Of a DNA stretch of 64,000 nucleotides, positions 45,556-54,207 are shown piece by piece. The DNA lies in assembly GCA_965262455.1 (NCBI GenBank), contig CBDHFH010000008.1, positions 62,001 to 126,000 on the forward strand, written 5' to 3'. Below the pieces are notes generated by a model, which ran no database searches, was not told the origin of the DNA, and saw nothing but the letters and a program-made list of their open reading frames with translations. Source of the stretch: UBA1858 sp965262455. Lineage in GTDB: Bacteria; Pseudomonadota; Gammaproteobacteria; UBA4575. The translations under genes were made by a program, and so were the position numbers. Every line of letters begins with the position of its first letter. The stretch's first letter is position 1.

Positions 45556-46305
45556 ATGGCAGGTCATAGTAAGTGGGCGAATATCCAGCATCGCAAAAAA
45601 GCACAGGATGCGAAACGCGGCAAAGTATTCACAAAGCTTATTCGGGAAATTACTGTTGCAGCCAAGATGGGTGGCTCTGATATTTCAGCCAATCCGCGGT
45701 TACGATTGGCGGTGGATAAAGGCCTGGGCGCAAACATGAATAAAGACACCATCGACCGTGCAATCAAGCGCGGGGCGGGTGAGCTTGAAGGCATGGAGTA
45801 CGAGGAAATTTTATATGAGGGCTATGGTGCGGGTGGTACCGCGGTATTGGTTGATTGCCTTACCGACAACCGTAATCGCACTGTGTCTGAAGTGCGTCAT
45901 GCATTTACAAAGCATGGCGGAAATCTTGGCACCAGTGGGTCAGTGGCTTATTTGTTCTCTAAGCAGGGCGTGTTCAGTTACGAGCCGGGGGTGGATGAAG
46001 ATCGCTTAATGGAAGTAGCGCTTGAATCCGGTGCCGATGATATCGTCAACAATGATGATGGCTCGGTTGATGTTATTTGCCAACCAGATACGTTTATGCA
46101 ATTACAAGAAGCACTCAAACAGGCTGAACTTGAAGCCAGTTTTGCTGAAGTGTCAATGCGACCTGGAACCATGGCGGCAGTCAGTGATAAAGATGCAGAA
46201 AAAATTATTCGCTTAATTGACGTGCTGGAAGAGTTGGATGATGTGCAGAATGTCTATTCGAATGCGGATTTCCCTGATACTGTATTGCAAAGTATGTCTG
46301 AGTGA
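45556..46305 (+). CDS. yebC: YebC/TACO1 family translation/transcription regulator
   Basis: A 249-residue YebC protein (E. coli 246). The N-terminal MAGHSKWANIQHRKKAQDAK and RGKVFTKLIREI are nearly invariant in the family, as is the EILYEGYGAGGTAVLVDCLT segment. YebC proteins act on ribosomes paused at difficult proline-rich sequences and were earlier annotated as DNA-binding regulators. It lies just upstream of ruvC. Confidence 0.96.
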   Translation: MAGHSKWANIQHRKKAQDAKRGKVFTKLIREITVAAKMGGSDISANPRLRLAVDKGLGANMNKDTIDRAIKRGAGELEGMEYEEILYEGYGAGGTAVLVDCLTDNRNRTVSEVRHAFTKHGGNLGTSGSVAYLFSKQGVFSYEPGVDEDRLMEVALESGADDIVNNDDGSVDVICQPDTFMQLQEALKQAELEASFAEVSMRPGTMAAVSDKDAEKIIRLIDVLEELDDVQNVYSNADFPDTVLQSMSE

Positions 46306-46314
46306 GTCTTGCGT

Positions 46315-46827
46315 ATGCCCCAAATGATTAGAGTGTTAGGTATCGATCCTGGCTCAGTCAAAACAGGTTTTGGCATCATTGACAGTAACGGCCAGCAAAG
46401 TCGTTTTGTACATAGTGGTTATTTGAAATTACCCAGTGATACGTTGGCCAGTAAACTGGGGCAAATCTTTTCACAACTGACAGAAATAATTGCGCAATAT
46501 CAACCTCAACATATGGCCATTGAACAAGTGTTCCTGTCTAAAAATGCGGCCTCTGCTTTGAAGCTTGGGCATGCGCGTGGAGCAGCCATGACCGCTGGCG
46601 TGCAAGCAAATCTGGAAATTTTTGAGTACAGCGCTAAAGCAGTCAAACAGTCAACTGTCGGATACGGCGCGGCATCCAAGGAACAAATTCAGCATATGAT
46701 TTTGCGTTTACTTAATACTCGAAAAGTGTTGCAGGCTGACGAGGCTGATGCACTGGCTGTAGCCTTATGTCATGCTCACACGGGCTTGGTGACTCGCCAT
46801 CACCATTCAATTGAGGCGAATCAATAG
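46315..46827 (+). CDS. ruvC: Crossover junction endodeoxyribonuclease RuvC
   Basis: Resolves Holliday junctions by paired nicks. Catalytic acids are visible in LGIDPGSVKTGFG, AIEQVFLSKN and ADEADALAVALCHA. I place the start at the ATG at 46315 (MPQMIRVLGIDPGS), with GAGTGAG eight bases before it; an ATG at 46324 is also possible. About 170 residues, as in E. coli (173). It is directly followed by ruvA with no gap. Confidence 0.95.
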   Translation: MPQMIRVLGIDPGSVKTGFGIIDSNGQQSRFVHSGYLKLPSDTLASKLGQIFSQLTEIIAQYQPQHMAIEQVFLSKNAASALKLGHARGAAMTAGVQANLEIFEYSAKAVKQSTVGYGAASKEQIQHMILRLLNTRKVLQADEADALAVALCHAHTGLVTRHHHSIEANQ

Positions 46828-47427
46828 ATGATTGGTCGCCTGCAAGGTCAACTCATTTATAAACAACCACCGGCATTGATGATTGAAGTGAATGGGGTGG
46901 GTTATGAGTTGGAAGCACCCATGTCAACTTTTTATCAATTACCAGAATGTGGACAACAAGTGACATTACACACTCACATGATTGTTCGTGAAGATGCGCA
47001 AACACTTTATGCATTTAATGATGTCCCCGAGCGTCATCTTTTCCGCACCTTGCTTAAAGTGAATGGTGTTGGTGCTAAAATGGCATTAGCGATTTTGTCA
47101 GGCATGGACGCCAATGGCTTTCGACGCTGTATTCAATTAGGTGATGTGGATGCGTTAGTTCGTCTTCCTGGAGTTGGCAAGAAAACGGCTGAGCGTTTAA
47201 TTGTAGAATTGCGTGATCGCTTGGCAAATGATGCGTCATCATCGGTAGTCAAGCAGTCGGGTCATGTTGATACGGTGAGAAGCCACATAGATGAAGCCAT
47301 TTCAGCGCTAACCGCATTGGGTTATAAAGGGCCGGAAGCGACTCGTATGATAGAAAATGTAAAAGATGAATCCTCCTCATGTGAAGATCTAATACGTCTA
47401 GCGCTTAAATCAAGTTTGAGCAAATAA
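46828..47427 (+). CDS. ruvA: Holliday junction branch-migration protein RuvA
   Basis: Tetrameric protein that holds the four-way junction and recruits RuvB. The 199-residue protein has the N-terminal OB fold (MIGRLQGQLIYKQPPALMIE), two helix-hairpin-helix motifs (KVNGVGAKMALAILSG and RLPGVGKKTAERLIVEL), and the C-terminal RuvB-contact domain (EAISALTALGYKGPEATRMI). Its ATG abuts the ruvC stop. Confidence 0.96.
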   Translation: MIGRLQGQLIYKQPPALMIEVNGVGYELEAPMSTFYQLPECGQQVTLHTHMIVREDAQTLYAFNDVPERHLFRTLLKVNGVGAKMALAILSGMDANGFRRCIQLGDVDALVRLPGVGKKTAERLIVELRDRLANDASSSVVKQSGHVDTVRSHIDEAISALTALGYKGPEATRMIENVKDESSSCEDLIRLALKSSLSK

Positions 47428-47430
47428 TGT

Positions 47431-48495
47431 ATGAGTACTGAAAGACTACCCAAGGAAAGACTAATCGAAGCTGACAATATCGGTAGCGAAGATATCGCGA
47501 TTGATCGCGCGATTCGACCTAAAACACTTGCTGATTACACTGGCCAGGAAAAAGTGTGCGAGCAGATGGAAATATTCATTGCCGCAGCACGAGAAAGAAA
47601 AGAGGCTCTTGATCATGTATTAATATTTGGCCCGCCAGGCCTAGGTAAAACGACGTTGTCGCATATCATTGCAAATGAGTTGTCTGTCAATATGCGCCAA
47701 ACTTCTGGGCCCGTATTGGAAAAAGCCGGTGACCTCGCGGCAATTCTGACAAACCTGGAAGAAAATGATGTCTTGTTTGTTGATGAGATACATCGTCTAA
47801 GCCCGATAGTAGAAGAAATCCTGTATCCCGCGCTTGAAGACTTTCAATTGGATATTGTCATTGGTGAAGGACCCAGCGCGCGTTCTATTAAACTTGATTT
47901 ACCACCTTTTACATTAGTCGGTGCCACCACACGGGCAGGCTTATTAACTTCACCTTTGCGAGATCGCTTTGGGATTGTGCAACGGTTAGAGTTTTATACC
48001 ACTGAAGAATTAGCCTCTATAGTGGTACGTTCTGCTGATATTCTAAATGTACCAATAGATCGTGACGGCGCCATTGAAATTGCAAAACGTTCTCGCGGTA
48101 CTCCCCGTATTGCCAATCGATTATTGAGACGTGTGCGTGATTATGCGCAAGTTAAATCAAATGGTGTGATTGAGAAGAAGGTTGCGGATAAAGCGCTCGA
48201 TATGTTGAGTGTCGACCACAATGGGTTCGATCAAATGGATCGACGTGTACTGCTAGCAGTGATTGAAAAATTTGATGGCGGGCCGGTCGGACTCGATAGC
48301 TTATCTGCGGCAGTTGGTGAAGAACGTGGCACCATCGAAGATGTCATTGAGCCTTACTTAATTTTGAATGGATTTTTAATGCGCACTCCACGCGGGCGTG
48401 TAGCGACGATGAATTGTTACCGCCATTTTGGCATCGCTGCACCAAAACAATTACAGCAATTGCAGTCCACCAGTGGCGATTTGTTTTCTGAATAA
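47431..48495 (+). CDS. ruvB: Holliday junction branch-migration ATPase RuvB
   Basis: AAA+ motor of the RuvAB complex. The 354-residue protein has Walker A GPPGLGKTTLSHIIANEL, Walker B VLFVDEIHRLSP, sensor region VGATTRAGLLTSPLRDRFG with the arginine finger, and the winged-helix end LIL-NGFLMRTPRGR. N-terminus carries the RPKTLADYTGQEKV segment. It ends the ruvCAB operon; the Tol genes begin 20 bases later. Confidence 0.97.
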   Translation: MSTERLPKERLIEADNIGSEDIAIDRAIRPKTLADYTGQEKVCEQMEIFIAAARERKEALDHVLIFGPPGLGKTTLSHIIANELSVNMRQTSGPVLEKAGDLAAILTNLEENDVLFVDEIHRLSPIVEEILYPALEDFQLDIVIGEGPSARSIKLDLPPFTLVGATTRAGLLTSPLRDRFGIVQRLEFYTTEELASIVVRSADILNVPIDRDGAIEIAKRSRGTPRIANRLLRRVRDYAQVKSNGVIEKKVADKALDMLSVDHNGFDQMDRRVLLAVIEKFDGGPVGLDSLSAAVGEERGTIEDVIEPYLILNGFLMRTPRGRVATMNCYRHFGIAAPKQLQQLQSTSGDLFSE

Positions 48496-48514
48496 GTCTC
48501 AACAAGCTTAGACA

Positions 48515-48940
48515 ATGACAGATATAAAGCCGTTTGTGTGGCCTGTGCGAGTTTATTATGAAGACACTGATGCTGGAGGAGTGGTATTTTATGCTAACTA
48601 TTTGCGTTTCCTGGAACGTGCGCGTACTGAGTGGCTGCGTAGTTTGGGTTTTGAACAAGATCACTTGCGACAGCAGCACGATATTATATTTGCGGTAAGG
48701 GCCGTCGATATAAAATACTTAAAACCGGCGCACTTTAATGAGCAGCTAAATATAACGGTCGAAAATATTCAATTGAAACAAGCCAGTATGGCAATGCATC
48801 AGTCAATTTTTAAATTATCTGAAGATAAAAACGAATTAATTGTTAAATCCACGGTCAATGTAGTGTGTTTACATAGTGAATCTTTTTCTCCGTCTCCTAT
48901 TCCTAAACCTATATACGAAGTATTGAAAGCATGCATGTAG
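48515..48940 (+). CDS. ybgC: Acyl-CoA thioesterase YbgC (Tol-Pal associated)
   Basis: Hotdog-fold thioesterase, first gene of the Tol-Pal cluster. The 141 residues contain the active-site segment VYYEDTDAGGVVFYANYLRFLERAR-like sequence (positions about 11-35; the Asp in EDTDAGG is catalytic) and EWLRSLGFEQ. In E. coli it hydrolyses short acyl-CoAs and associates with phospholipid metabolism at the inner membrane. It overlaps the start of tolQ by ten bases. Confidence 0.94.
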   Translation: MTDIKPFVWPVRVYYEDTDAGGVVFYANYLRFLERARTEWLRSLGFEQDHLRQQHDIIFAVRAVDIKYLKPAHFNEQLNITVENIQLKQASMAMHQSIFKLSEDKNELIVKSTVNVVCLHSESFSPSPIPKPIYEVLKACM

Positions 48941-49650
48941 ATATGAGTTTCTATCGGCTGATTGCCGATGCAAGTTTATTAGTTCAGTTAGTGATGATCA
49001 TCTTGGTGTTGGCCTCTGTCATTTCCTGGACAATGATTTTTAGCAAGGCACGGGTATTAAAATTGGCGACCAAAGAAGCCAATGCCTTCGAGGATCGCTT
49101 TTGGTCTGGAGCAGATTTGCCATCTTTATATGAAAAAGTTGGTTCAAAACGAAACCTTTCTGGTATGGAGAGAATTTTTGTTGCCGGCTTTAAAGAATAT
49201 ATACGCTTACATAAAACACGTAAGGTCTCCGCATTATCCATCAGTGACACCTCATTGCGCTCAATGAAAGTAGCACTTTCACGAGAGATAGATTTCTTGG
49301 AACATTATTTACCGTTTTTAGCTACCGTGGGTTCAACCAGCCCATACATAGGTTTGTTTGGTACTGTATGGGGCATCATGAATTCTTTTCGGGCGCTGAG
49401 TGAAGTGCAACAGGCAACATTATCAGCTGTCGCCCCCGGGATTGCGGAAGCGTTAATCGCCACAGCGATGGGATTGTTTGCTGCTATACCTGCGGTCATT
49501 GCCTATAATCGTTACTCTACTCAAGCCGATCGCTTAATCACACGTTACGATAATTTTGTTGAAGAATTTACTGCTTTATTGCAGCGACAGGCGATTACAC
49601 GTGATAGTGGCGAATCATCTGCAGCACAAACACGCAAAATGGAAAGCTAA
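48931..49650 (+). CDS. tolQ: Tol-Pal system proton channel subunit TolQ
   Basis: Inner-membrane proton channel of the Tol system, homologous to ExbB and MotA. The 239-residue protein has three transmembrane helices: one near residues 15-38 (LVMIILVLASVISWTMIF), and two in the C-terminal half around GSTSPYIGLFGTVWGIMNSF and APGIAEALIATAMGLFAAIP. The first ATG at 48931 overlaps ybgC; an ATG at 48943 is an alternative. It is coupled to tolR through a TAATG overlap. Confidence 0.95.
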   Translation: MHVDMSFYRLIADASLLVQLVMIILVLASVISWTMIFSKARVLKLATKEANAFEDRFWSGADLPSLYEKVGSKRNLSGMERIFVAGFKEYIRLHKTRKVSALSISDTSLRSMKVALSREIDFLEHYLPFLATVGSTSPYIGLFGTVWGIMNSFRALSEVQQATLSAVAPGIAEALIATAMGLFAAIPAVIAYNRYSTQADRLITRYDNFVEEFTALLQRQAITRDSGESSAAQTRKMES

Positions 49651-50096
49651 TGTCGCAACTTTCCCGACGTCGTAAGCCTATTTCAGATATTAATGTGGTG
49701 CCTTACATTGATGTGATGTTGGTGTTGCTGGTGATATTTATGGTCACTGCACCGATGTTCAATCAGGGTGTGCAAGTGGATTTGCCCAAGGCGCCATCTG
49801 AACCTATTAAAGAGTTTATGGAACAGGATGAGCCATTTATTGTTTCAGTTGATCAACTGGGTAAAATTTATGTCAATAAAGGGTCGAATCCCGAACGCCC
49901 AATGTCACTGGATGAGTTCCGTCAGTTTGCCCCTGGCATGCTTGCCCAATTACCCAGCCAACAAGCCTATGTTAAAGGCGATCAGAATGTCATGTATGGA
50001 CGTGTAGTTGAGGTGATGGTGGCATTGCAAAATTCTGGTGTGCCATCAGTGGGATTGATCTCGCAGCCTGAGTCCAGGTCTGCCTCTGAACGCTAA
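49650..50096 (+). CDS. tolR: Tol-Pal system protein TolR
   Basis: ExbD-like subunit of the Tol motor. The 148-residue protein has one transmembrane helix with the proton-relay aspartate in NVVPYIDVMLVLLVIFMVT, followed by APMFNQGVQVDLPKA and a periplasmic peptidoglycan-binding domain. It forms the inner-membrane channel with TolQ and uses proton flow to energise TolA. Its ATG overlaps the tolQ stop. Confidence 0.95.
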   Translation: MSQLSRRRKPISDINVVPYIDVMLVLLVIFMVTAPMFNQGVQVDLPKAPSEPIKEFMEQDEPFIVSVDQLGKIYVNKGSNPERPMSLDEFRQFAPGMLAQLPSQQAYVKGDQNVMYGRVVEVMVALQNSGVPSVGLISQPESRSASER

Positions 50097-50128
50097 TGAG
50101 GCGTAACTGCTGAATCTGATTAACTCTG

Positions 50129-51055
50129 ATGGCTAAGGAAAAGCTTTTTATTCCACGTTCTGCAGTGATTGCCGTTTTAGTGCATATCGTTGTTTTTTCT
50201 CTTTTTATATTTGGTTTCCAGTTGCCACCCAAAGCCAGTCAATCACTCGTTGATCCGGTGAATATTGTCAAAGCTGAAGTCATCGATGGCGCGGCAATTG
50301 AACAAGAGAAGCAAAAAATCAAAGATGAAGCCGAGGCCAGAGAGCGTAAAAGGCGTGAACAAGAGCTGCGTAAACAGCGCGAAGCAGAAGAAAAACAACG
50401 CCAGCTAGAAGAAGCCAAACGCCTTGAGGAAGAAAAACGCCAGGCAGAAATAAAACAAGCCCAAGAAGCAAAACGTCTTGCCGAAGAGCAAGCGAAAAAA
50501 GAAGCGGAAGCAAGAAAGCAAGCTGAACTAGAAAAACAGCAAGCAGAACAAGCGAAAAAAGAAGCCGAAGAGAAAGCGGAACAAGAGCGTCTGCGTGCTG
50601 AAGAAAACGCAAAAAAGCTAGCAGAAGAGCTTAAAAAACAACAAGAAGCACAACGTCGGGCCGAAGAGTTGGCGGAACAAAAACGTTTGGAGGCAATCTT
50701 AGAGCAAGAAGAAGCTGAAATGCGCGCTGAACAAGAACGGCAAGCGAAAGCAGCAAGACAACGCGAGTTAAATACTTTACAGTCGCAATACATTAATGCG
50801 ATTCAATCAAAAGTAGGCAGTCGTTGGCGTAAGCCGCCAGGAGTGGATACCAGCAATGCATTCTGTAAAGTTTACGTTAAACAGGCTGTGGGCGGTTATA
50901 TCGAAGAAGTGGTTGTTAAACAGTGTAGTGGTGGGGGCGAGCAATTTAAAAAGTCTGTTGAAGAAGCGGTATGGAAGTCTGATCCCTTACCCGCGCCTCC
51001 TGATGATGAATTATTTGCCCGTGAGTTGCTTATAAAATTTAGACCAATTCAGTAA
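50129..51055 (+). CDS. tolA: Cell envelope integrity protein TolA
   Basis: Inner-membrane protein that spans the periplasm and connects TolQR to Pal/TolB. The 308-residue protein has one transmembrane helix (about residues 12-30), a long charged helix of A, E, K, Q and R from about 50 to 215 with many EAEEKQRQ/KKEAEARK-type repeats, and a C-terminal domain starting LNTLQSQYINAIQSKVGSRW with the paired cysteines in NAFCKVYVKQ and VVKQCSGGG. Shorter than E. coli TolA (421), mainly in the helix. Confidence 0.94.
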   Translation: MAKEKLFIPRSAVIAVLVHIVVFSLFIFGFQLPPKASQSLVDPVNIVKAEVIDGAAIEQEKQKIKDEAEARERKRREQELRKQREAEEKQRQLEEAKRLEEEKRQAEIKQAQEAKRLAEEQAKKEAEARKQAELEKQQAEQAKKEAEEKAEQERLRAEENAKKLAEELKKQQEAQRRAEELAEQKRLEAILEQEEAEMRAEQERQAKAARQRELNTLQSQYINAIQSKVGSRWRKPPGVDTSNAFCKVYVKQAVGGYIEEVVVKQCSGGGEQFKKSVEEAVWKSDPLPAPPDDELFARELLIKFRPIQ

Positions 51056-51065
51056 ACAATAAAGA

Positions 51066-52394
51066 ATGATTAAATTTACCTACAGCATGTTCAACACAAC
51101 AGTGAAGTTATTTTCTTTACCGGTTTTGTTGTTGCTAAACGTCATATATTCCACTCATGCCTATGCGCTGTTAGAGATTGAAGTCACACAGGGCGTTGAA
51201 TCAGCGATGCCGTTAGCCATTACACCTGTCGACGGTGATGTACCTATTGCGGCGACTTTATTGGAGAGTGTGGTATTCGCGGATTTGCATCGCAGTGGCT
51301 ATTTTTCCATTGTCGATAAAAAGAATTACCCACAACAGAAAATTCAGCTCGACCAAGTCGATTATAATCGCTGGCGTAACATGGGAATTGAAGCATTGTT
51401 ATCGATGCGTGCGACGGCTGCCGGTGAAGACCAAATACGGGTTCAATTTGAGTTATATGATTTGGTGCGTAAAGCCCGCGCACTAGGCCACACAGTTACA
51501 GTTAATAAAAATCAGCTACGTAAAGTTGCACATAAAATCTCTGATTTGGTATTTGAAAAACTCACCGGGATCAAAGGTGCGTTCAGTACGCGTATTGCAT
51601 ATATCAGTGAATCAGCAAGTAATGACAGTAAAAAATACCAGTTACAGATAGCCGATGCTGATGGCTATAACCCGCGCACCATATTTTCTTCGTCAAAACA
51701 ATTAATGTCGCCGGCGTGGTCTCCAGACGGACGACGAGTGGCTTATGTGTCATTTGAAAATGAGCGTACTGAAATATTCACCCAAGATGTATCTACGGGT
51801 AAACGCACTAAAATTTCATCACAACCCGGCATCAATAGCGCACCTGCCTGGTCGCCGGATGGTAGTTATTTAGCCCTGACACTCTCCAGTGGCGGAGACC
51901 CAGAAATATTTGTGCTAGAAATTGAATCAGGGAAATTACGAAAACTGACTGATCATTACGGCATCGATACTGAGCCCGCATGGTCACCTAATGGACGTTT
52001 TATTTATTTCACTTCTAATCGTTCCGGTTCGCCACAAATATATCAAGTTCCGTTTGGTGGAGGTTCGCCCAAGCGTTTGACGTTTGAGGGGTCATATAAT
52101 GCCGCGCCGTCTGTGTCAGCGGATGGTAAAACAATTGCTTTAGTGCATCGAGACGATACGGGCTATCGTGTTGGCGTGCTCGACATTGAAAGTAATAATT
52201 TTAGATTGATAACTGATGGCGTGTTAGATGAAGCGCCCAGCTTTGCTCCTAATGGAAGCATGATAATTTATTCAACGCGACACAATAATAGTACTGTGTT
52301 ATCAGCCGTGAGTGCTGATGGACGTGTAAAACAAAGATTGCGTTTACAAAAAGAGAAAGTGAGAGAACCTTCGTGGTCACCGTTTCGTAGATAA
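51066..52394 (+). CDS. tolB: Tol-Pal system periplasmic protein TolB
   Basis: Periplasmic beta-propeller protein that binds Pal and is controlled by TolA. The 442-residue precursor has a signal peptide (cleavage near YALLEIE), an N-terminal alpha/beta domain (PIAATLLESVVFADLHRSGYF) and a six-bladed propeller whose blades carry SPAWSPDGRRVAYVSF, APAWSPDGSYLALTL and EPAWSPNGRFIYFTS. Start at 51066, ten bases after tolA; an in-frame ATG at 51087 would shorten the signal peptide. Confidence 0.95.
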   Translation: MIKFTYSMFNTTVKLFSLPVLLLLNVIYSTHAYALLEIEVTQGVESAMPLAITPVDGDVPIAATLLESVVFADLHRSGYFSIVDKKNYPQQKIQLDQVDYNRWRNMGIEALLSMRATAAGEDQIRVQFELYDLVRKARALGHTVTVNKNQLRKVAHKISDLVFEKLTGIKGAFSTRIAYISESASNDSKKYQLQIADADGYNPRTIFSSSKQLMSPAWSPDGRRVAYVSFENERTEIFTQDVSTGKRTKISSQPGINSAPAWSPDGSYLALTLSSGGDPEIFVLEIESGKLRKLTDHYGIDTEPAWSPNGRFIYFTSNRSGSPQIYQVPFGGGSPKRLTFEGSYNAAPSVSADGKTIALVHRDDTGYRVGVLDIESNNFRLITDGVLDEAPSFAPNGSMIIYSTRHNNSTVLSAVSADGRVKQRLRLQKEKVREPSWSPFRR

Positions 52395-52433
52395 ATTTAA
52401 TTGTTCGTTAAGTATTTTAAAAGAGGAATACAT

Positions 52434-52979
52434 ATGACTATTCGACAACTATCAGTTTTACTTTTTCTATCACTTGTTCTTGTAATCTCTGGTTGCTCAG
52501 GGAATAAAACTAAACCGGGTGATGAAACCATGGGTACGTCTGGGATTGAAGACGGTGAGCCTATTGATGTCGGTGCCGATGAATATTCCTCGTCTGGTCT
52601 GGATGATGATGACTCGGTGATATTAGATCCTTTAGATGATCCCGCCAGTGATCTTTTCGTACGCACCATTTACTTTGACTACGATAGTGCCAGTATTCGT
52701 GAAGACTCATTAATGATCGTACGTGAGCATGGAAAATATCTAAGTGGTAACCCAGATCGTCTAGTTCGTCTGGAAGGTCATGCAGATGAACGTGGAACGC
52801 GCGAATATAACCTTGCTCTGGGCGAAGAGCGGGCTAAATCTGTAAGAGAAGTGCTCCTTCTCGAAGGTGCGCAAGAAGAGCAAATCGAACTTGTCAGTTT
52901 TGGTGAAGAACGTCCGGCAGTTGAAGGCACTGACGATTCCGCATTGCAATTGAATCGACGTGTTGAAGTAGTTTATTAA
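52434..52979 (+). CDS. pal: Peptidoglycan-associated lipoprotein Pal
   Basis: Outer-membrane lipoprotein that ties the membrane to the cell wall. The 181-residue precursor begins MTIRQLSVLLFLSLVLVISGC with the lipidated cysteine, and the ATG at 52434 has AGAGGA at correct spacing. After a Gly/Asp/Ser-rich acidic linker comes the OmpA-like domain: IYFDYDSASIRED, RLEGHADERGTREYNLALGE, ERAKSVREVLL and LNRRVEVVY. Residues that bind diaminopimelate in the domain are conserved. Confidence 0.96.
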   Translation: MTIRQLSVLLFLSLVLVISGCSGNKTKPGDETMGTSGIEDGEPIDVGADEYSSSGLDDDDSVILDPLDDPASDLFVRTIYFDYDSASIREDSLMIVREHGKYLSGNPDRLVRLEGHADERGTREYNLALGEERAKSVREVLLLEGAQEEQIELVSFGEERPAVEGTDDSALQLNRRVEVVY

Positions 52980-53029
52980 TCTGCCGATATTGCTAGCTTG
53001 GGTTGATTAATCAGGATAAAGGGAAGTTT

Positions 53030-53905
53030 ATGCAACATTGTCGTTTTATTTTAATAGTGAGTATATTTTTAATGATGCTTACGCAGGTGGTGAGTGCTGC
53101 GCCTAAAGCGACTAAAGAAGAGCTGAATATTGTTACGCAACGTTTAGAGAGATTAGAGCGTGCATTAGATGATGAGGCAGCAAGCTCTGCCAATAAAGAA
53201 TCATTGATTACTTTACAGCAAAAGCTAAATCGCATGGAACGTGAGCTGCAACAGTTGCGTGGAGAAAACGAAAGCTTACGTAACGAGTTAGAAATGATGC
53301 AAAAACAACAACGCGAATCTCTCATGGCGTTGGATAAACGTTTACAGATGCAACAAGAACTAAATAACTCAAGCGAACAATTAGCTACCACGCAATCCTC
53401 TCAGCAAACATCTAAAGCGGCGACCAGTGCTGCTTCTGCAACCACCGAAGTGGAAGTAGTTAAAGCTGAACCGGTGAAACGCAAGCCCATTGTGGTATCA
53501 AGTGACACACAGGACTCAAATGAAACCATTGATGCATACCGCAATGCTTTTTTACTCTTAAAGCAGCGTCGACATGATGAATCAATTGGTGCGTTTGAAG
53601 ATTTTTTAGCAAGCTATCCAAATAGTAAATATTCTGCAAATGCGCAGTACTGGCTGGCGGAGGCAAATTATGTCACTAAGCGTTATGACCGTGCATTAAC
53701 TGAGTTTCAAACAGTGATTGACCGCTATCCTACCAGCAGCAAATTGCCGGATGCGCGTTTGAAAATTGGCTACACACAATATGAACTTGGCCAGTTCGAA
53801 GAGTCGCGCGTCACACTCACGCGCTTACGTGCACAATTTCCAAATTCGACCGTGGCTGGCCTTGCACAAGAGCGCTTGGAACGCTTAGAGAAAGAAGGGC
53901 ATTAA
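53030..53905 (+). CDS. cpoB: Cell division coordinator CpoB (YbgF)
   Basis: Periplasmic protein that links the Tol system to PBP1B during cell division. From the ATG at 53030 (AGGGAAG seven bases upstream) the precursor has 291 residues with a signal peptide ending near VVSAAPKA. A trimerising coiled coil follows (residues about 22-105, heptads such as LQQKLNRMERELQQLRGENE), then a polar linker, then TPR repeats from about 160: DAYRNAFLLLKQRRHDESIG, ANAQYWLAEANYVTKRYDRA, and DARLKIGYTQYELGQFEESR. Last gene of the Tol-Pal operon. Confidence 0.94.
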   Translation: MQHCRFILIVSIFLMMLTQVVSAAPKATKEELNIVTQRLERLERALDDEAASSANKESLITLQQKLNRMERELQQLRGENESLRNELEMMQKQQRESLMALDKRLQMQQELNNSSEQLATTQSSQQTSKAATSAASATTEVEVVKAEPVKRKPIVVSSDTQDSNETIDAYRNAFLLLKQRRHDESIGAFEDFLASYPNSKYSANAQYWLAEANYVTKRYDRALTEFQTVIDRYPTSSKLPDARLKIGYTQYELGQFEESRVTLTRLRAQFPNSTVAGLAQERLERLEKEGH

Positions 53906-53913
53906 TTTGTGCT

Positions 53914-54145
53914 GTTACTTTTGTTTGTATAGTCAAAAAAAGTAACTAAAACAAAAGTCACATCAATAGCTTGGCCTTTGGCTGATCTAATTATTTCATT
54001 TTTCTACTCGATTGCTCAATGGCTCTTCCAAGAGCCCTTGAGCTACTTTGTGCATCTATCTGCAAAGTATGTGATCAAAATGAAATAATGCGACAAGCTA
54101 TGAGGTGAATTGGGGAGCGGTGTGAGAAGCAAGTCGACTCACAGT
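53914..54145. repeat. Nested inverted-repeat element in the cpoB-queE spacer
   Basis: The 302-base gene-free gap (53906-54207) is mostly inverted repeats. GTTACTTTT (53914-53922) pairs with AAAAGTAAC (53938-53946); overlapping ACTTTTGTTT (53917-53926) pairs instead with AAACAAAAGT (53949-53958). Then ATAGCTTG (53966-53973) pairs with CAAGCTAT (54094-54101), ATTATTTCATTTT (53990-54002) with AAAATGAAATAAT (54077-54089), and inside these GCTCAATGGCTCTT (54014-54027) with AAGAGCCCTTGAGC (54030-54043, one mismatch) and TACTTTG (54044-54050) with CAAAGTA (54063-54069). A last pair, TGTGAG/CTCACA, lies at 54122-54144. Together they draw a branched fold. It could be a dispersed repeat, a structured RNA or both. 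Confidence 0.7.
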
Positions 54146-54207
54146 GATATGGCAATGTCTGGTTCTATATGTGAAGATTATTTCTAGTTTAATTTTTTCT
54201 TTTTTGC

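Noticed and set aside
50239..50793. 184-residue Ser/Ala/Cys-rich minus-strand frame inside tolA
   Set aside because: It is the shadow of the Lys/Glu/Gln/Ala-rich helix of TolA. No independent coding evidence.
53906..54207. Translated frame with KKVTKTKVT sequence in the cpoB-queE spacer
   Set aside because: The frame has no start or ribosome site and comes from the inverted-repeat element itself; I treat it as noncoding.
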